Of a stretch of DNA of 60,734 nt, positions 60,001-60,734 are shown one piece after another. Location: NCBI GenBank assembly GCA_016934855.1, contig JAFGSA010000001.1, positions 1-60,734 of the forward strand, given 5' to 3'. Below the pieces are notes generated by a model. It was given only the letters and a program-made list of their open reading frames with translations, was not told the origin of the DNA and made no database searches. Numbering within the stretch: the first letter of the stretch is position 1; each line of letters begins with the position of its first letter. A program made the position numbers and the translations under genes. This DNA is from Elusimicrobiota bacterium (GTDB taxonomy: Bacteria; CG03; SLGR01; JAFGSA01).

Positions 60001-60734
60001 GGGAGCACGATAGGAAAGCCCTTGTATACGTGCACGGGCTGCACGCAGTCATCCCGCCGGGAAGGTACGTACCGCATGGTACTGCGGACAATCCGACTGT
60101 TGTTATAGGAATAATGGAAGAAGAGAAGGTACTGTTCCGCAGGATAGCCAGGGCGCGGGACCCGTTCAATGCTGTGATCATAGCCCAGGATGTACTGGAG
60201 AACAAAGACGATAAGGGAAGGTATGTAAGCCTGGCGGTGGCGCTTCTTATGAACGAGCTGGTGCCGATACCGGAAGCGGACGTCAGCCGGGTGCAGTTTA
60301 TCCTCAATAATCTCACCTCGAGCGAGAGGCAGAAGGTCGAATCCGCTATGAGCAAAGTGCGGCCCATCGTTAAGAATTACATAAAATATGCCGGGCTGGA
60401 ACGTATGCCGTACATGGGTCTTTCGGTGGAGGGGCAGCTCAGAGGGCAGCGCACTTTAAAAGAGCTTTTAATAGCGGAAGGCATGATAGATCCTTATGAC
60501 GAAGACGGAAGGGGCAAGGATCTGAAGGTGATAGAAGAAGAGATGACGGATATTCTTCTTGCAAGGCCTGTGGCGGATGAAGCCGATGTCCGCAGGAACA
60601 GGGAAGTAAGGGAAAGACTCTTCCCGGAGGGTCTTGTGCCGGGACTTGATGTGCACGGCGAGTGGATAACATTAAAAGGGTGGATGGACTATAAGGTCGG
60701 GCATCTTCCCGGAGTTGCCCTGGCAGAGATGCTC
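1..60734 (+). CDS. Giant multidomain membrane protein, internal fragment open at both ends (at least 20,244 residues)
   Basis: One reading frame (first full codon at base 3, last at 60732-60734) crosses the window with no stop codon. Translations checked at many points, including both edges, stay in the same frame and give sensible protein. Start, ribosome binding site, signal peptide and stop all lie outside the window. The visible part would weigh over 2 MDa. It holds several clusters of membrane helices (7.8 to 37.4 kb), glycosidase-like, SH3b-like and carbohydrate-binding-like modules, a GT2-like membrane glycosyltransferase, and then a 23 kb stretch without membrane helices carrying nucleotidyltransferase-, kinase-, DUF89-, GGDEF-, YvcK- and HD-like domains. 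ATA (Ile) and AGG/AGA (Arg) codons dominate; cysteine is rare. Giant proteins of this style are known from Omnitrophota; the assignment is inferred. A hidden frameshift or assembly join cannot be excluded, but none is seen. Confidence 0.96.
3..2537 (+). other. Domain region: unrecognised soluble segment, window residues 1-845
   Basis: This segment is mostly charged and helical, with no membrane helix and no family I recognise. The first 250 residues mix short beta segments with helices. Residues around 530-560 contain an AHFMAGGDEMTT stretch that might be a loop of an enzyme-like fold, but no catalytic set can be assigned. From about 2300 the sequence becomes rich in Ala, Glu and Arg and probably forms a helical or coiled-coil linker leading into the duplicated unit. 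The true N-terminus of the protein lies further upstream. Confidence 0.5.
2538..2753 (+). repeat. 72-residue internal repeat, copy 1
   Basis: Begins RPSKGLYTELVR and ends with a segment containing YIERFFPKVYGKLFGE. It is very similar to copy 2 at 3198-3416 in both protein and DNA, for instance LLGRGGVIAEHAD against LLGRGGVIADHAD. The unit is predicted helical. No known domain was recognised. The high identity suggests a recent tandem duplication or gene conversion within the giant gene. Confidence 0.85.
2820..3020 (+). other. Predicted coiled-coil between the two 72-residue repeats
   Basis: Residues about 940-1005 are almost wholly charged and helix-forming, with Glu-, Lys- and Arg-rich heptad-like spacing (for example RRHAKLEREIELARS). 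The segment links the two repeat copies and may act as a spacer rod. No catalytic motif is visible. Confidence 0.45.
3198..3416 (+). repeat. 72-residue internal repeat, copy 2 (73 residues)
   Basis: Begins RPSQNLYAELVR and ends with YIERFFPNVYGKLYGE. It aligns with copy 1 (2538-2753) almost without gaps, with one extra residue. It sits directly before the first ParB/sulfiredoxin-like domain. Function unknown. Confidence 0.85.
3528..3797 (+). other. ParB/sulfiredoxin-like domain, copy 1
   Basis: The segment runs through a short beta strand, a helix with HEKYAQILKVGYY, then VITVYDGKIYSVDGANR, a helix, and QGVPFEDIEMEFRV. DGANR at residues 1230-1234 matches the DGxxR phosphate-binding signature of the ParB/Srx fold. 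In ParB and relatives this fold binds or hydrolyses nucleotides, or acts as a nuclease. The function here is unknown, and the match rests on this motif and the strand/helix order. A second copy lies at 5910-6173. Confidence 0.55.
3798..5384 (+). other. Helical segment with coiled coil, residues 1266-1794
   Basis: From about 4029 to 4256 the sequence is a strongly charged probable coiled coil (EIETLRQTAERMIKEE, then ELAQELESLDEENAKL). The remainder is helical with no recognised family. No membrane helix is present. Confidence 0.45.
5385..5600 (+). other. HExxE-motif module 1
   Basis: A beta-rich approach (PELYVFPE, then LNLIAVQSQF) leads into a helix with HELLE at residues 1845-1849. The same layout, with strands, then a helix carrying HE and usually a Glu three residues later, recurs at least five more times to 17.9 kb. 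HExxE resembles the metal-binding helix of zinc peptidases but lacks the second His of HExxH. It may be a metal-binding relative or a degenerate peptidase fold. No family name is assigned. Confidence 0.5.
5910..6173 (+). other. ParB/sulfiredoxin-like domain, copy 2
   Basis: It repeats the plan of copy 1: IIPHETTLDAKKIGYYVDKL, then IYLYEGEIYSADGANR, a helix, and QGVPFEKIKIKVTV. The DGANR motif is at residues 2022-2026. Identity to copy 1 is high around the motif and in the QGVPFE turn. The pair brackets the first HExxE module and about 2 kb of helical sequence. Confidence 0.55.
6174..7179 (+). other. Unrecognised mixed alpha/beta segment
   Basis: After a Pro/Glu-rich linker the segment contains hydrophobic strands such as EEPIFFFVPAGLFEG and KNIYFIFGAYDYVQV, separated by helices. 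The pattern suggests an alpha/beta globular domain of about 200 residues. I do not recognise the family. It directly precedes HExxE module 2. Confidence 0.4.
7180..7560 (+). other. HExxE-motif module 2
   Basis: Strands NVSGGYSCTVDG and YIFIQEDVHDYED precede HEQLE at residues 2458-2462. About 20 residues later comes AAHVIAWGHQIAMNVANG and a Trp-rich end. Module 4 at 14.1-14.6 kb shares the whole plan, including NVSGAY, HEYLE, AAHILAWSEQI and a GxWxxA ending, so these two are clear paralogues inside one gene. The His of AAH may supply another ligand. Possible metal-binding or peptidase-like domain. Confidence 0.6.
7785..7970 (+). other. Membrane segment cluster 1 (about two helices)
   Basis: Residues 2595-2656 hold long uncharged hydrophobic runs, such as IIFNIGIFALLGSVIAVIPF and SIPLTVFGVSFAVMFALGL, bounded by basic residues. 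This is the first membrane anchor in the window. A weaker hydrophobic stretch follows near 8440-8505. Local base composition becomes visibly more AT-rich from here to about 13.9 kb. Confidence 0.8.
7971..9689 (+). other. Unrecognised segment after membrane cluster 1
   Basis: Alternating helices and short strands with no identified family. Hydrophobic strands such as NVQVMVSEDAG and RKNLITVIAPSARQL suggest an alpha/beta domain near 8880-9080. A second globular part follows around 9180-9450. No catalytic motif was recognised. Confidence 0.4.
9690..9990 (+). other. HE-motif module 3 (variant HEALC)
   Basis: The strand IPAIVRTSDEFALGFATED and DILVYSNELL precede a helix with HEALCYYLR at residues 3303-3311, followed by HGEAGHQAARRIQ. 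It follows the plan of the other HE modules, but the fifth motif position is Cys rather than Glu. The following HGEAGH may supply further ligands. Another HEAL-containing helix occurs near 10629 (residue 3543). Confidence 0.45.
9991..10874 (+). other. Unrecognised segment with HEALR helix
   Basis: This stretch has beta strands near 10300-10500 (VVRVKNNKIVEVKFRR, SVNIIVTSDPGW) followed by helices that include GHEALRNKVYL at about residue 3542. No family was recognised. It ends in basic sequence just before the next membrane helices. Confidence 0.35.
10875..11010 (+). other. Membrane segment cluster 2 (about two helices)
   Basis: Hydrophobic runs ITFPLIVTAPFLMIFGASM and PVTLIMLIIGLISHFVIL are separated by a short turn and flanked by basic residues, a hairpin-like pair of membrane helices. 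Confidence 0.8.
11011..12755 (+). other. Unrecognised segment between membrane clusters 2 and 3
   Basis: The first half is helical and charged. The second half, about 11,880-12,330, looks like a compact alpha/beta domain: a turn GGYHENEGLSFF, the strand EEPVLVVDTLEGTT, the strand FTYVFYNAHTMNRV and a segment DHHTIVALDT. The strand/helix alternation recalls an acyltransferase- or hydrolase-like fold, but I cannot name it. Confidence 0.35.
12756..12945 (+). other. Membrane segment cluster 3 (two to three helices)
   Basis: Residues about 4252-4315 include SGVVFFDIFIFYAFSAIFLV and FYFYVVLSGIGFVFFSLF, strongly hydrophobic and Phe-rich. Basic residues (KKRGLKRDRTHRRERF) follow, suggesting a cytoplasmic side by the positive-inside rule. 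Confidence 0.8.
13440..13800 (+). other. HExxH zincin-like module
   Basis: A helix reads SINHETNHALLELKM, with HETNH at residues 4529-4533, the classical zinc-protease HExxH signature followed by Glu residues. It lies between HE module 3 and HExxE module 4 and may be the intact version of the same lineage. A third ligand and a catalytic fold could not be confirmed by eye, so peptidase activity is plausible but unproven. Confidence 0.55.
14090..14560 (+). other. HExxE-motif module 4
   Basis: Strands ETKYMGGRNVELIYIRYD and KFYVFVEEGLADGD lead to HEYLE at residues 4781-4785, then AAHILAWSEQISEQMTSG and a Trp-Ala ending. It is a clear paralogue of module 2 (7180-7560). Module 6 shares the acidic strand IYIAEGALAKGDV and the RHEYVE helix. 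Confidence 0.6.
14561..15325 (+). other. Helical segment before the intramembrane-protease-like domain
   Basis: Nearly all predicted helix, with charged repeats and no recognised family. It may be a helical-repeat or coiled linker between HExxE module 4 and the eight-helix membrane block. Confidence 0.4.
15326..15855 (+). other. Multi-pass membrane domain resembling a CPBP (CAAX-type) intramembrane protease
   Basis: About seven or eight hydrophobic helices occur in 175 residues. Three features match the CPBP/ABI family: a Glu in APFWETAF (E at residue 5183), FLYFISHI with His at 5218, like the family's FxxxH motif, and AAYIYHVVENF with His at 5279, like the third His motif. The family's first motif is normally EExxxR; here only one Glu and no Arg are seen, so activity is uncertain. 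Known members cleave or bind membrane-embedded substrates. Confidence 0.5.
15856..16399 (+). other. Charged linker and small beta domain
   Basis: A highly charged helix rich in Glu and Arg follows the membrane block. A short beta segment with two similar strands then appears (GKLYDSKGRLVTGDII and INFYDRKGGRLYDS). A helical stretch leads to the next HExxE module. No family was recognised. Confidence 0.4.
16400..16630 (+). other. HExxE-motif module 5 (HELCE)
   Basis: Strands KVRYNPSVGLGFAS and SGVFYYTSLIAGKPL precede HELCE at residues 5504-5508, followed by a His-containing loop (EGVNAHAFARGAG). The order of strands, HE helix and downstream His fits the other modules. Confidence 0.5.
16971..17300 (+). 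repeat. Short tandem repeats with TTLRYDP core
   Basis: Three clear copies of a unit start at 17058 (LPITATTLRADPQTL), 17163 (VPVNATTLRYDPRTL) and 17241 (LPVNTSTLRYDTEAL). A fourth, degenerate copy lies before them (NVAPETLIERA, near 17,010). Spacing is about 105 then 78 bases, so the linkers vary while the core is kept. Such short repeats often form extended surface segments or ligand docking sites; the role here is unknown. Confidence 0.75.
17390..17870 (+). other. HExxE-motif module 6 (HEYVE)
   Basis: Strands KVYIVKGADTLDG and RNCIYIAEGALAKGDV lead to RHEYVELELW with HEYVE at residues 5887-5891. This is the last HE module seen before the extracellular-looking region and closely resembles module 4 around the motif. 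Confidence 0.55.
17985..19100 (+). other. Membrane segment cluster 4 (several helices)
   Basis: Hydrophobic runs occur at 17,985-18,130 (KLVAVVGTLVMGIGAAIGIA and neighbours), 18,140-18,230 (LLTTPMLWIIGSTAIMELIF), 18,530-18,620 and 18,865-18,985 (LWIISSVGGALVLSLLP, then SVFSFVALILGPLGV). Basic loops separate them. No transporter or enzyme signature was recognised. After this cluster no membrane helix is evident until 33.6 kb, consistent with chain translocation to the outside. Confidence 0.75.
19959..20840 (+). other. Glycosidase-like TIM barrel 1, apparently lacking the usual acid Glu
   Basis: The segment begins GIVYAPADTYGS and passes through alternating strands and helices (NYNSVELFG, LTVHIKLDYY, IPIYVAVHYG, ISLVVYPNF, LPIVIDQIGFADE), the pattern of a GH2/GH5/GH72-type barrel. 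At the end of strand four, where clan GH-A enzymes have Asn-Glu-Pro, it reads VNMP (N 6764, M 6765). The catalytic Glu is thus replaced, suggesting a binding-only or unusual enzyme. A preceding small beta segment may be an accessory domain. Confidence 0.6.
20865..21308 (+). other. Fn3/Ig-like beta domains
   Basis: After the barrel the sequence is all beta. It includes LTDLHPGVEYTVEIID, a fibronectin type III-like tail strand pattern, and a second sandwich with SVHISWNAEVPAGQRAR and GSFEWNI. Such domains commonly follow secreted glycosidases as spacers. Confidence 0.5.
21330..21536 (+). other. SH3b-like domain 1
   Basis: The sequence contains LIREEPGGSAVAGN, IVAGDVVYVLGTD, YTEIIGPDGTRGWIISGY, the typical bacterial SH3 order ending in the conserved G-W. 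Bacterial SH3 domains usually bind cell-wall peptide or glycan. It is followed by a linker APADTELSDMAEAAVL that recurs after two other SH3b-like domains. Confidence 0.7.
21714..22130 (+). other. CBM9-like carbohydrate-binding domain
   Basis: It starts LALDGVLDEHAWETAEV, the typical DGxLDExxW opening of the family 9 fold, with strands KLHLGIEVDD and NLVIYLDSL, and GWTAEVVLDMSTVGL near the end. Family members bind sugar chain ends. A second, more divergent copy may follow at about 22,240-22,620 (GWSAMLHINAQHL). Confidence 0.6.
22240..24960 (+). repeat. Long beta-rich region with YD/RHS-like character, copy A
   Basis: About 900 residues of almost continuous short beta strands, rich in Tyr, Asp, Thr, Val and Gly turns (YDATGAIDYTI, EYEYDPENID). 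The look is of RHS/YD-type or beta-solenoid surface proteins, though no canonical RHS core is seen. LPAREGVMINGVFVADIEYE near 24,492 and SEENMRLW near 24,840 recur in copy B near 29,592 and 29,908. Confidence 0.45.
25296..25544 (+). other. SH3b-like domain 2
   Basis: IMVVRHAGGYSSFIIRSGP, VVYVIETQGNWAHIISPDG and EGWVLAGD give the SH3b pattern of RSGP, a central V-x-W strand and a GW strand. It ends AYCFGDAPAGTEL, the recurring linker. A weaker SH3-like strand set lies just upstream at about 24,985-25,130 (EEGDTVYIAG, GERGWMLAGH). Confidence 0.65.
25659..25913 (+). other. SH3b-like domain 3
   Basis: YNSLIIRSGPGRDYGSLGSI, AIYILETDGPWSRVVASV and TGWVLSGT form the SH3b pattern, with an acidic loop (VDNDGDGVDEV) that could bind calcium. 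It ends GYCFLTAPAGTELTDAAEA, nearly the same linker as after domains 1 and 2. Confidence 0.7.
26043..26261 (+). other. SH3b-like domain 4
   Basis: LILRPEAGGSAVAGN matches domain 1 exactly over GGSAVAGN. IVHATGNQMQIGDGLYIEVV and HTGWVVQSW complete the fold. Pro/Ala/Glu-rich linkers on either side suggest a flexible string of binding domains. Confidence 0.65.
26262..27026 (+). other. Beta-rich segment before the coiled-coil-flanked barrel
   Basis: All-beta sequence of the same YD-rich style as copy A (DYMVEYYSYDNGYKQ, HYDIEYYDDIFDHDG). It connects the SH3b string to the first coiled coil. No family was assigned. Confidence 0.4.
27027..27200 (+). other. Coiled coil N-terminal to TIM barrel 2
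   Basis: Residues about 9009-9066 form a Glu/Arg/Ala-rich helix (DIREARRRLEEARAALEEAE) with clear heptads and a second segment (EAQAAVTDAEARLSVAQ). A matching coiled coil lies immediately after the barrel, so the two could pair as an antiparallel stalk holding the barrel at its tip. Confidence 0.75.
27222..28274 (+). other. Glycosidase-like TIM barrel 2, apparently lacking the usual acid Glu
   Basis: It starts RPFHLDPVDSPYDEAQGM, then NGMNVVNIYGF, GIMIIPRLEWYDTG, VVMFLFVNNP, VKLAAGLHYGW, YAFLTLYPMAY and GGVVFFKYKD. The strand/helix order matches barrel 1. The site corresponding to Asn-Glu-Pro is VNNP (N 9197, N 9198), so the general acid Glu is again missing. It may bind glycan without cleaving it, or use other residues. 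Confidence 0.6.
28275..28484 (+). other. Coiled coil C-terminal to TIM barrel 2
   Basis: AVAAAQSDLDAAQSVQTTAA and later MEAVATAQQAYDEANARL form an Ala/Gln/Asp-rich heptad helix. Its length is similar to the coiled coil before the barrel, supporting an antiparallel pair. Confidence 0.7.
28485..32160 (+). repeat. Long beta-rich region with YD/RHS-like character, copy B
   Basis: About 1,200 residues of short beta strands. Internal duplication is visible: WNTPVKQQIIIPGER and FQGPYGIVETVVQ near 28,620-28,700 recur as WNVPVGQIIVNPDG and RAPFGIVYSELRA near 30,830-30,910, a period of about 2.2 kb. LPVREGVMIGDEFMVFVEYA near 29,592 matches copy A. The segment ends in a helical linker just before the toroid-like domain. 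The style suggests an extended beta structure outside the cell. Confidence 0.45.
32181..33281 (+). other. Alpha/alpha-toroid-like domain
   Basis: Paired helices alternate with Gly/Asp/Trp-rich loops: DDMWAHSFDQWIALRTITEE, LQNPDGSWYDGYRWDTG, GPMAWSVIALRDY, DTYEVVDDSLYLDNQVWGAE, and TATNWWTAAVQG near the end. This pattern is usual in six-hairpin glycosidases, lyases and phosphorylases that act on polysaccharide. A single catalytic acid cannot be picked by eye. It stands directly upstream of the membrane glycosyltransferase, so synthesis or trimming of the same polymer is plausible. Confidence 0.55.
33360..34800 (+). other. Membrane segment cluster 5, leading into the glycosyltransferase
   Basis: Hydrophobic helices at 33,590-33,765 (LLWLTVVALVALFFVF and a second run), 33,980-34,160 (GLIVTMVIMGTLGVFTVIAA, LPAAIVIGVVALGIYIF), 34,165-34,345 and 34,650-34,790 (VIASMTLVLFGLTYLTLFMF, FFNVVVVMLSRIY). 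A soluble loop with two similar strands (KLGDKRYSANDL, VEIGDRSYTAEHL) lies between them. The block brings the chain back to the membrane after the extracellular region. Confidence 0.8.
34941..36560 (+). other. GT2-like membrane glycosyltransferase domain
   Basis: The catalytic part opens VALAIPIGDDFVHAYKDAW, with FILDVATDPY next. GDKDER supplies a DxD-type metal/sugar-nucleotide motif (D 11786, D 11788). CVEGFPPSAGAFYIQGGKW gives a QxxKW acceptor motif (Q 11979, W 11983), close to the QxxRW of cellulose- and glucan-synthase-like enzymes. Membrane helices follow at 36,075-36,260 and 36,440-36,540. Known relatives use a UDP- or GDP-sugar in the cytoplasm and may extrude the polymer. Substitution of Arg by Lys in the acceptor motif is conservative. 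Confidence 0.75.
36561..37440 (+). other. Charged linker and membrane segment cluster 6
   Basis: A coiled-coil-like basic/acidic helix (EKDLEKEINPRKKAEINREI) precedes hydrophobic helices at 36,880-37,020 (PGSALVLGLAAFGVLAVSPW, WIIAAAGLIVGAMLFVGL) and 37,130-37,430 (AYFPFIFMFSGSIFGLLTFL and a Gly/Ser-rich run, then FFLTIMIVGAIFLFFLVVPA). This is the last membrane cluster in the window. Confidence 0.8.
37441..39440 (+). other. Helical segment after the last membrane cluster
   Basis: About 660 residues of charged helices with no membrane span and no recognised family. A coiled-coil stretch occurs near 39,160-39,300 (EEISALRARLKETSGREKAD). It probably lies in the cytoplasm, since the GT2 domain requires a cytosolic catalytic part and an even number of spans may follow. 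Confidence 0.4.
39450..40425 (+). other. Poly(A)-polymerase/CCA-type nucleotidyltransferase-like domain
   Basis: The strand IVIFGGTVRNTLLGKP (Gly-Gly at residues 13177-13178) followed by TTDIDLMI (D 13193, D 13195) matches the head-domain GGxVRDxLLG ... DxD signature of class II nucleotidyltransferases. Downstream, EFHDYLRMIFRLVRFMQKF matches the conserved 'DPLRILRAVRF' helix of these enzymes. Known members add nucleotides to RNA 3' ends. One motif residue differs (Asn for Asp in VRN), so activity is uncertain. Confidence 0.65.
40440..40745 (+). repeat. Low-complexity Tyr-Gly-Glu/Pro-Lys-Gly linker repeats
   Basis: Four or five imperfect copies of a short unit (YGKVSVPKGG, YSGQPAGG, YGETPMPKGG, YGEVQAPKLG, YGEVSGG) follow the nucleotidyltransferase-like domain, with an Ala/Ser/Pro-rich tail. 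The segment looks disordered and separates globular domains. Confidence 0.75.
40746..41840 (+). other. Unrecognised helical segment
   Basis: Charged helices with no recognised motif. It includes VRDELRKAARIMAQANLGAN and a Trp-containing amphipathic stretch near 41,520-41,600. It lies between the linker and the DUF89-like domain. Confidence 0.4.
41853..42480 (+). other. DUF89/ARMT1-like domain, degenerate
   Basis: ADITFILNDAFQGKLALVLI, then EISVVIRTQPIGVMMTDSDV, RFSIVEGSPASSVIDL and RGTDLTITLGYQNAADLQG follow the motif order of DUF89 metal-dependent phosphatases: DNxGE, KxxPxxND, a Gly/Ser turn, then ADxxIxKGxxN. The first motif here is NDAFQ (from residue 13970), so the metal site is altered. 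Known members act as damage-control phosphatases. Confidence 0.5.
42534..43215 (+). other. GGDEF-like (nucleotide cyclase fold) domain, degenerate
   Basis: TIALVDIDDLTSHNFVYGRE (Asp pair near residue 14184) corresponds to the metal-binding strand. VRLVKWAGDENLIVLPDM carries AGDEN (residues 14234-14238) where active enzymes have GGDEF. The end, TYSMGFTESHEDSADAVFAS and GLKSAKAAKDKNTVRF, matches the closing part of the fold. The altered signature suggests a sensor or structural role rather than c-di-GMP synthesis. An insertion of about 90 residues follows the signature. Confidence 0.55.
43216..44880 (+). other. Unrecognised helical segment before the kinase-like domain
   Basis: Highly charged helices, including a coiled-coil-like stretch near 43,370-43,490 (EARQLKDKAAEKRHEREEER). 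No family was recognised. Confidence 0.4.
44907..45720 (+). other. Cytidylate-kinase-like P-loop domain
   Basis: The P-loop GPAGSGKS is at residues 14975-14982. FDSGQIYRAYAYKAL (from residue 15002) matches the DSGxxYR segment of CMP kinases. SRGTYPGTAIDVYLTASEET followed by RARR matches the GRDIGTVVFPDAxxKxxLxAS...RA.RR segment, and ERDAEDR resembles the family's ERDxxD motif. CMP kinase phosphorylates CMP/dCMP with ATP. Here it is fused deep inside a giant chain; the substrate is unknown. Confidence 0.7.
45721..47340 (+). other. Unrecognised segment between kinase-like and YvcK-like domains
   Basis: Helices to about 46,260, then a mixed alpha/beta part (TIRYLVGHEVTFYNEE, SLYHVYADAKANGVSA) and a beta segment near 46,620-46,900. 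A helical stretch leads into the YvcK-like domain. No family was recognised. Confidence 0.35.
47343..49420 (+). other. YvcK/CofD-like C-terminal half, split by a large beta insertion
   Basis: SGGSVGNFVLMSALVGN and TTCVPDTPAKATLYAKL match the middle motifs of the YvcK/CofD family (GHSLGN ... VLPxTxxxxxLxA). Much later, IIICGPGSLNTSLLPPLMTP (from residue 16373) matches the family's GPGSLYTSxxPNL motif. About 520 residues separate the two, against well under 100 in ordinary YvcK, and most of the extra is a beta-rich insertion (47.8-49.0 kb). The N-terminal motifs expected upstream are not there; they occur downstream at 50.86 kb. YvcK proteins bind nucleotide-sugars and control cell-wall synthesis. 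Confidence 0.65.
48300..48530 (+). repeat. Small beta domain repeat, copy 1 (within the YvcK-like insertion)
   Basis: QGNMNAKIIHVGDGNYQFVF and VQIGDGIINIVEDEDGNVRL align with copy 2 at 56,514-56,760 (QGDVRVLITRIGDGYFRVVH, then VTVGGATVWMVKDKKGGVRA). The unit is about 75 residues, all beta. Function unknown. Confidence 0.5.
49421..50840 (+). other. Helical segment linking the two YvcK-like parts
   Basis: A coiled-coil-like stretch (EERIKYQEEIRRLKLKLAG) begins it. An alpha/beta part near 50,010-50,170 (KPLIVKCTFESREEG, ECVGMISDE) and further helices follow. No family was recognised. Confidence 0.4.
50850..51170 (+). other. YvcK/CofD-like N-terminal half, placed after the C-terminal half
   Basis: AYLIMGGTGGGLITKTLSRM begins with the glycine-rich nucleotide-binding loop of the family. 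AHITVTTHDDGGSSRRAQDQ carries the diagnostic DDGGSSxR motif, and FLSPGDTINVLSGF matches its PGDxRNxLxAL. In ordinary YvcK these come first in the chain. Here they follow GPGSLNTS by about 580 residues, a circular-permutation-like order. Confidence 0.7.
51330..51560 (+). other. Possible HAD-like segment
   Basis: KKVFLARDAAAFKVLEDSMR and STIVYMSRDTMGE recall the FLARDG ... YxSRR pattern of a group of predicted HAD-superfamily hydrolases found in polysaccharide gene clusters. The catalytic DxD is not clear, so this is a weak call. It immediately follows the second YvcK-like part. Confidence 0.3.
51561..54090 (+). other. Unrecognised helical segment
   Basis: More than 800 residues, nearly all charged helix with short beta breaks, no membrane span and no recognised motif. 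The sense strand here almost completely avoids TTA, CTA and TCA codons, which leaves a 793-codon antisense open frame with no independent support as a gene. Confidence 0.4.
54090..54960 (+). other. HD-superfamily phosphohydrolase-like domain
   Basis: GHENRTALEHSKNLL provides an N-terminal His. LFLHDIGKVVSWPEHELIG carries the HD pair at residues 18130-18131 and a further His ten residues after the first. ELVQLNHSYY and MLALAHIMDLKAQG supply later His/Asp ligands. This order is typical of HD metal-dependent phosphohydrolases that act on nucleotides or phosphoesters. The set looks complete enough for activity. Confidence 0.65.
54961..56510 (+). other. Unrecognised helical segment after the HD domain
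   Basis: Helical and charged. RLEVRVNRKVFENLPDEDIA near 55,630 suggests a short alpha/beta part. No known motif or membrane span was seen. Confidence 0.4.
56514..56760 (+). repeat. Small beta domain repeat, copy 2
   Basis: QGDVRVLITRIGDGYFRVVH, GAWVSAETINAGGEWVEKTE and VTVGGATVWMVKDKKGGVRA align with copy 1 at 48,300-48,530. Two copies 8 kb apart in one gene point to module shuffling within it. Confidence 0.5.
56940..58130 (+). other. Possible nucleotidyltransferase-like domain preceding the beta-helix modules
   Basis: Alternating strands and helices (PPVVAVSQQLLVQILKD, FKYYSLVFGEYSTMAQA, EYWVTLGTRKTKF, ANQILVDVNAIDYLIIEDQ) precede left-handed beta-helix-like repeats. That order is typical of sugar-nucleotide pyrophosphorylases such as GlmU or GlgC. 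The N-terminal GxGxRxxP signature was not found, so this is a positional guess only. Confidence 0.3.
58134..60470 (+). repeat. Three left-handed beta-helix-like modules, each followed by a helical unit
   Basis: Each module has short beta turns rich in N, S and V (VRITNSSIVRSRVEDGAEFD; NTILINSYISGAEIHDLV; EAHVANSTYLEDMTLEGYTH), then a closing turn GTVIPEGRRI, TDTVIPEGRAV or HAVIPPGRYV (near 58,580, 59,050 and 60,045). A helical unit with KGRLMRIGAAL, KGRYMRVAVAL or KGRYVSLAVAL follows. Hexapeptide-type helices occur in acyl- and nucleotidyltransferases, where they trimerise or bind substrate. The triplication is clear; the function is not. Confidence 0.6.
60471..60734 (+). other. Continuation beyond the window edge
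   Basis: The frame is still open at the last base and reads as normal helical protein (KGWMDYKVGHLPGVALAEML at the end). There is no stop codon or terminator. The gene continues downstream for an unknown distance. Confidence 0.9.

Noticed and set aside
1..60734. Several separate genes fused by assembly error
   Set aside because: All domain motifs from 3.5 to 60 kb fall in one frame and no stop codon is seen in it. A join of independent genes would leave stops, starts and intergenic gaps.

Overview
The whole 60.7 kb window lies inside one protein-coding gene on the + strand. The frame whose codons begin at base 3 runs from the left edge to the right edge without a stop: 20,244 complete codons, with neither the true start nor the true stop in view. 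Spot translations at the first codons, at many internal points and at the last codon (bases 60732-60734) are in the same frame and read as ordinary protein. There is no intergenic DNA, RNA gene, promoter, terminator, insertion sequence or CRISPR array. Residue numbers below are window residues: residue n starts at base 3n.

The gene strongly favours ATA for Ile and AGG/AGA for Arg, and the protein has very little cysteine (about 30 seen in 20,244 residues). A multi-megadalton protein mixing membrane segments, polysaccharide-related modules and nucleotide-enzyme-like folds recalls the giant proteins reported from Omnitrophota (former OP3), for example Candidatus Velamenicoccus archaeovorus. That assignment is inference; no marker gene is present.

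Layout. (1) 0-7 kb: mostly helical soluble sequence with a duplicated 72-residue unit and two ParB/sulfiredoxin-like domains. (2) 5.4-19.6 kb: several membrane clusters, one resembling a CPBP (CAAX-type) intramembrane protease, interleaved with six copies of an HE-centred motif (five HExxE, one HEALC) and one true HExxH motif. (3) 19.8-33.3 kb: an extracellular-looking stretch with two glycosidase-like TIM barrels, an Fn3-like domain, a CBM9-like domain, four SH3b-like domains, a coiled-coil-flanked barrel, long repetitive beta-rich segments and an alpha/alpha-toroid-like domain. (4) 33.4-37.4 kb: a multi-pass membrane glycosyltransferase resembling family GT2, followed by further membrane segments. 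(5) 37.4-60.7 kb: about 7,760 residues with no obvious membrane segment, holding a poly(A)-polymerase/CCA-type nucleotidyltransferase-like domain, DUF89-like and GGDEF-like domains, a cytidylate-kinase-like domain, a YvcK/CofD-like domain with permuted motif order, an HD domain and three left-handed beta-helix-like modules.

Working model (inference): a cell-envelope-spanning machine. The middle third would face outward and bind or remodel glycans, the GT2-like domain would make or export a polysaccharide at the inner membrane, and the last third would sit in the cytoplasm carrying nucleotide-related domains, some evidently degenerate. The embedded protease-like modules raise the possibility that the chain is processed.
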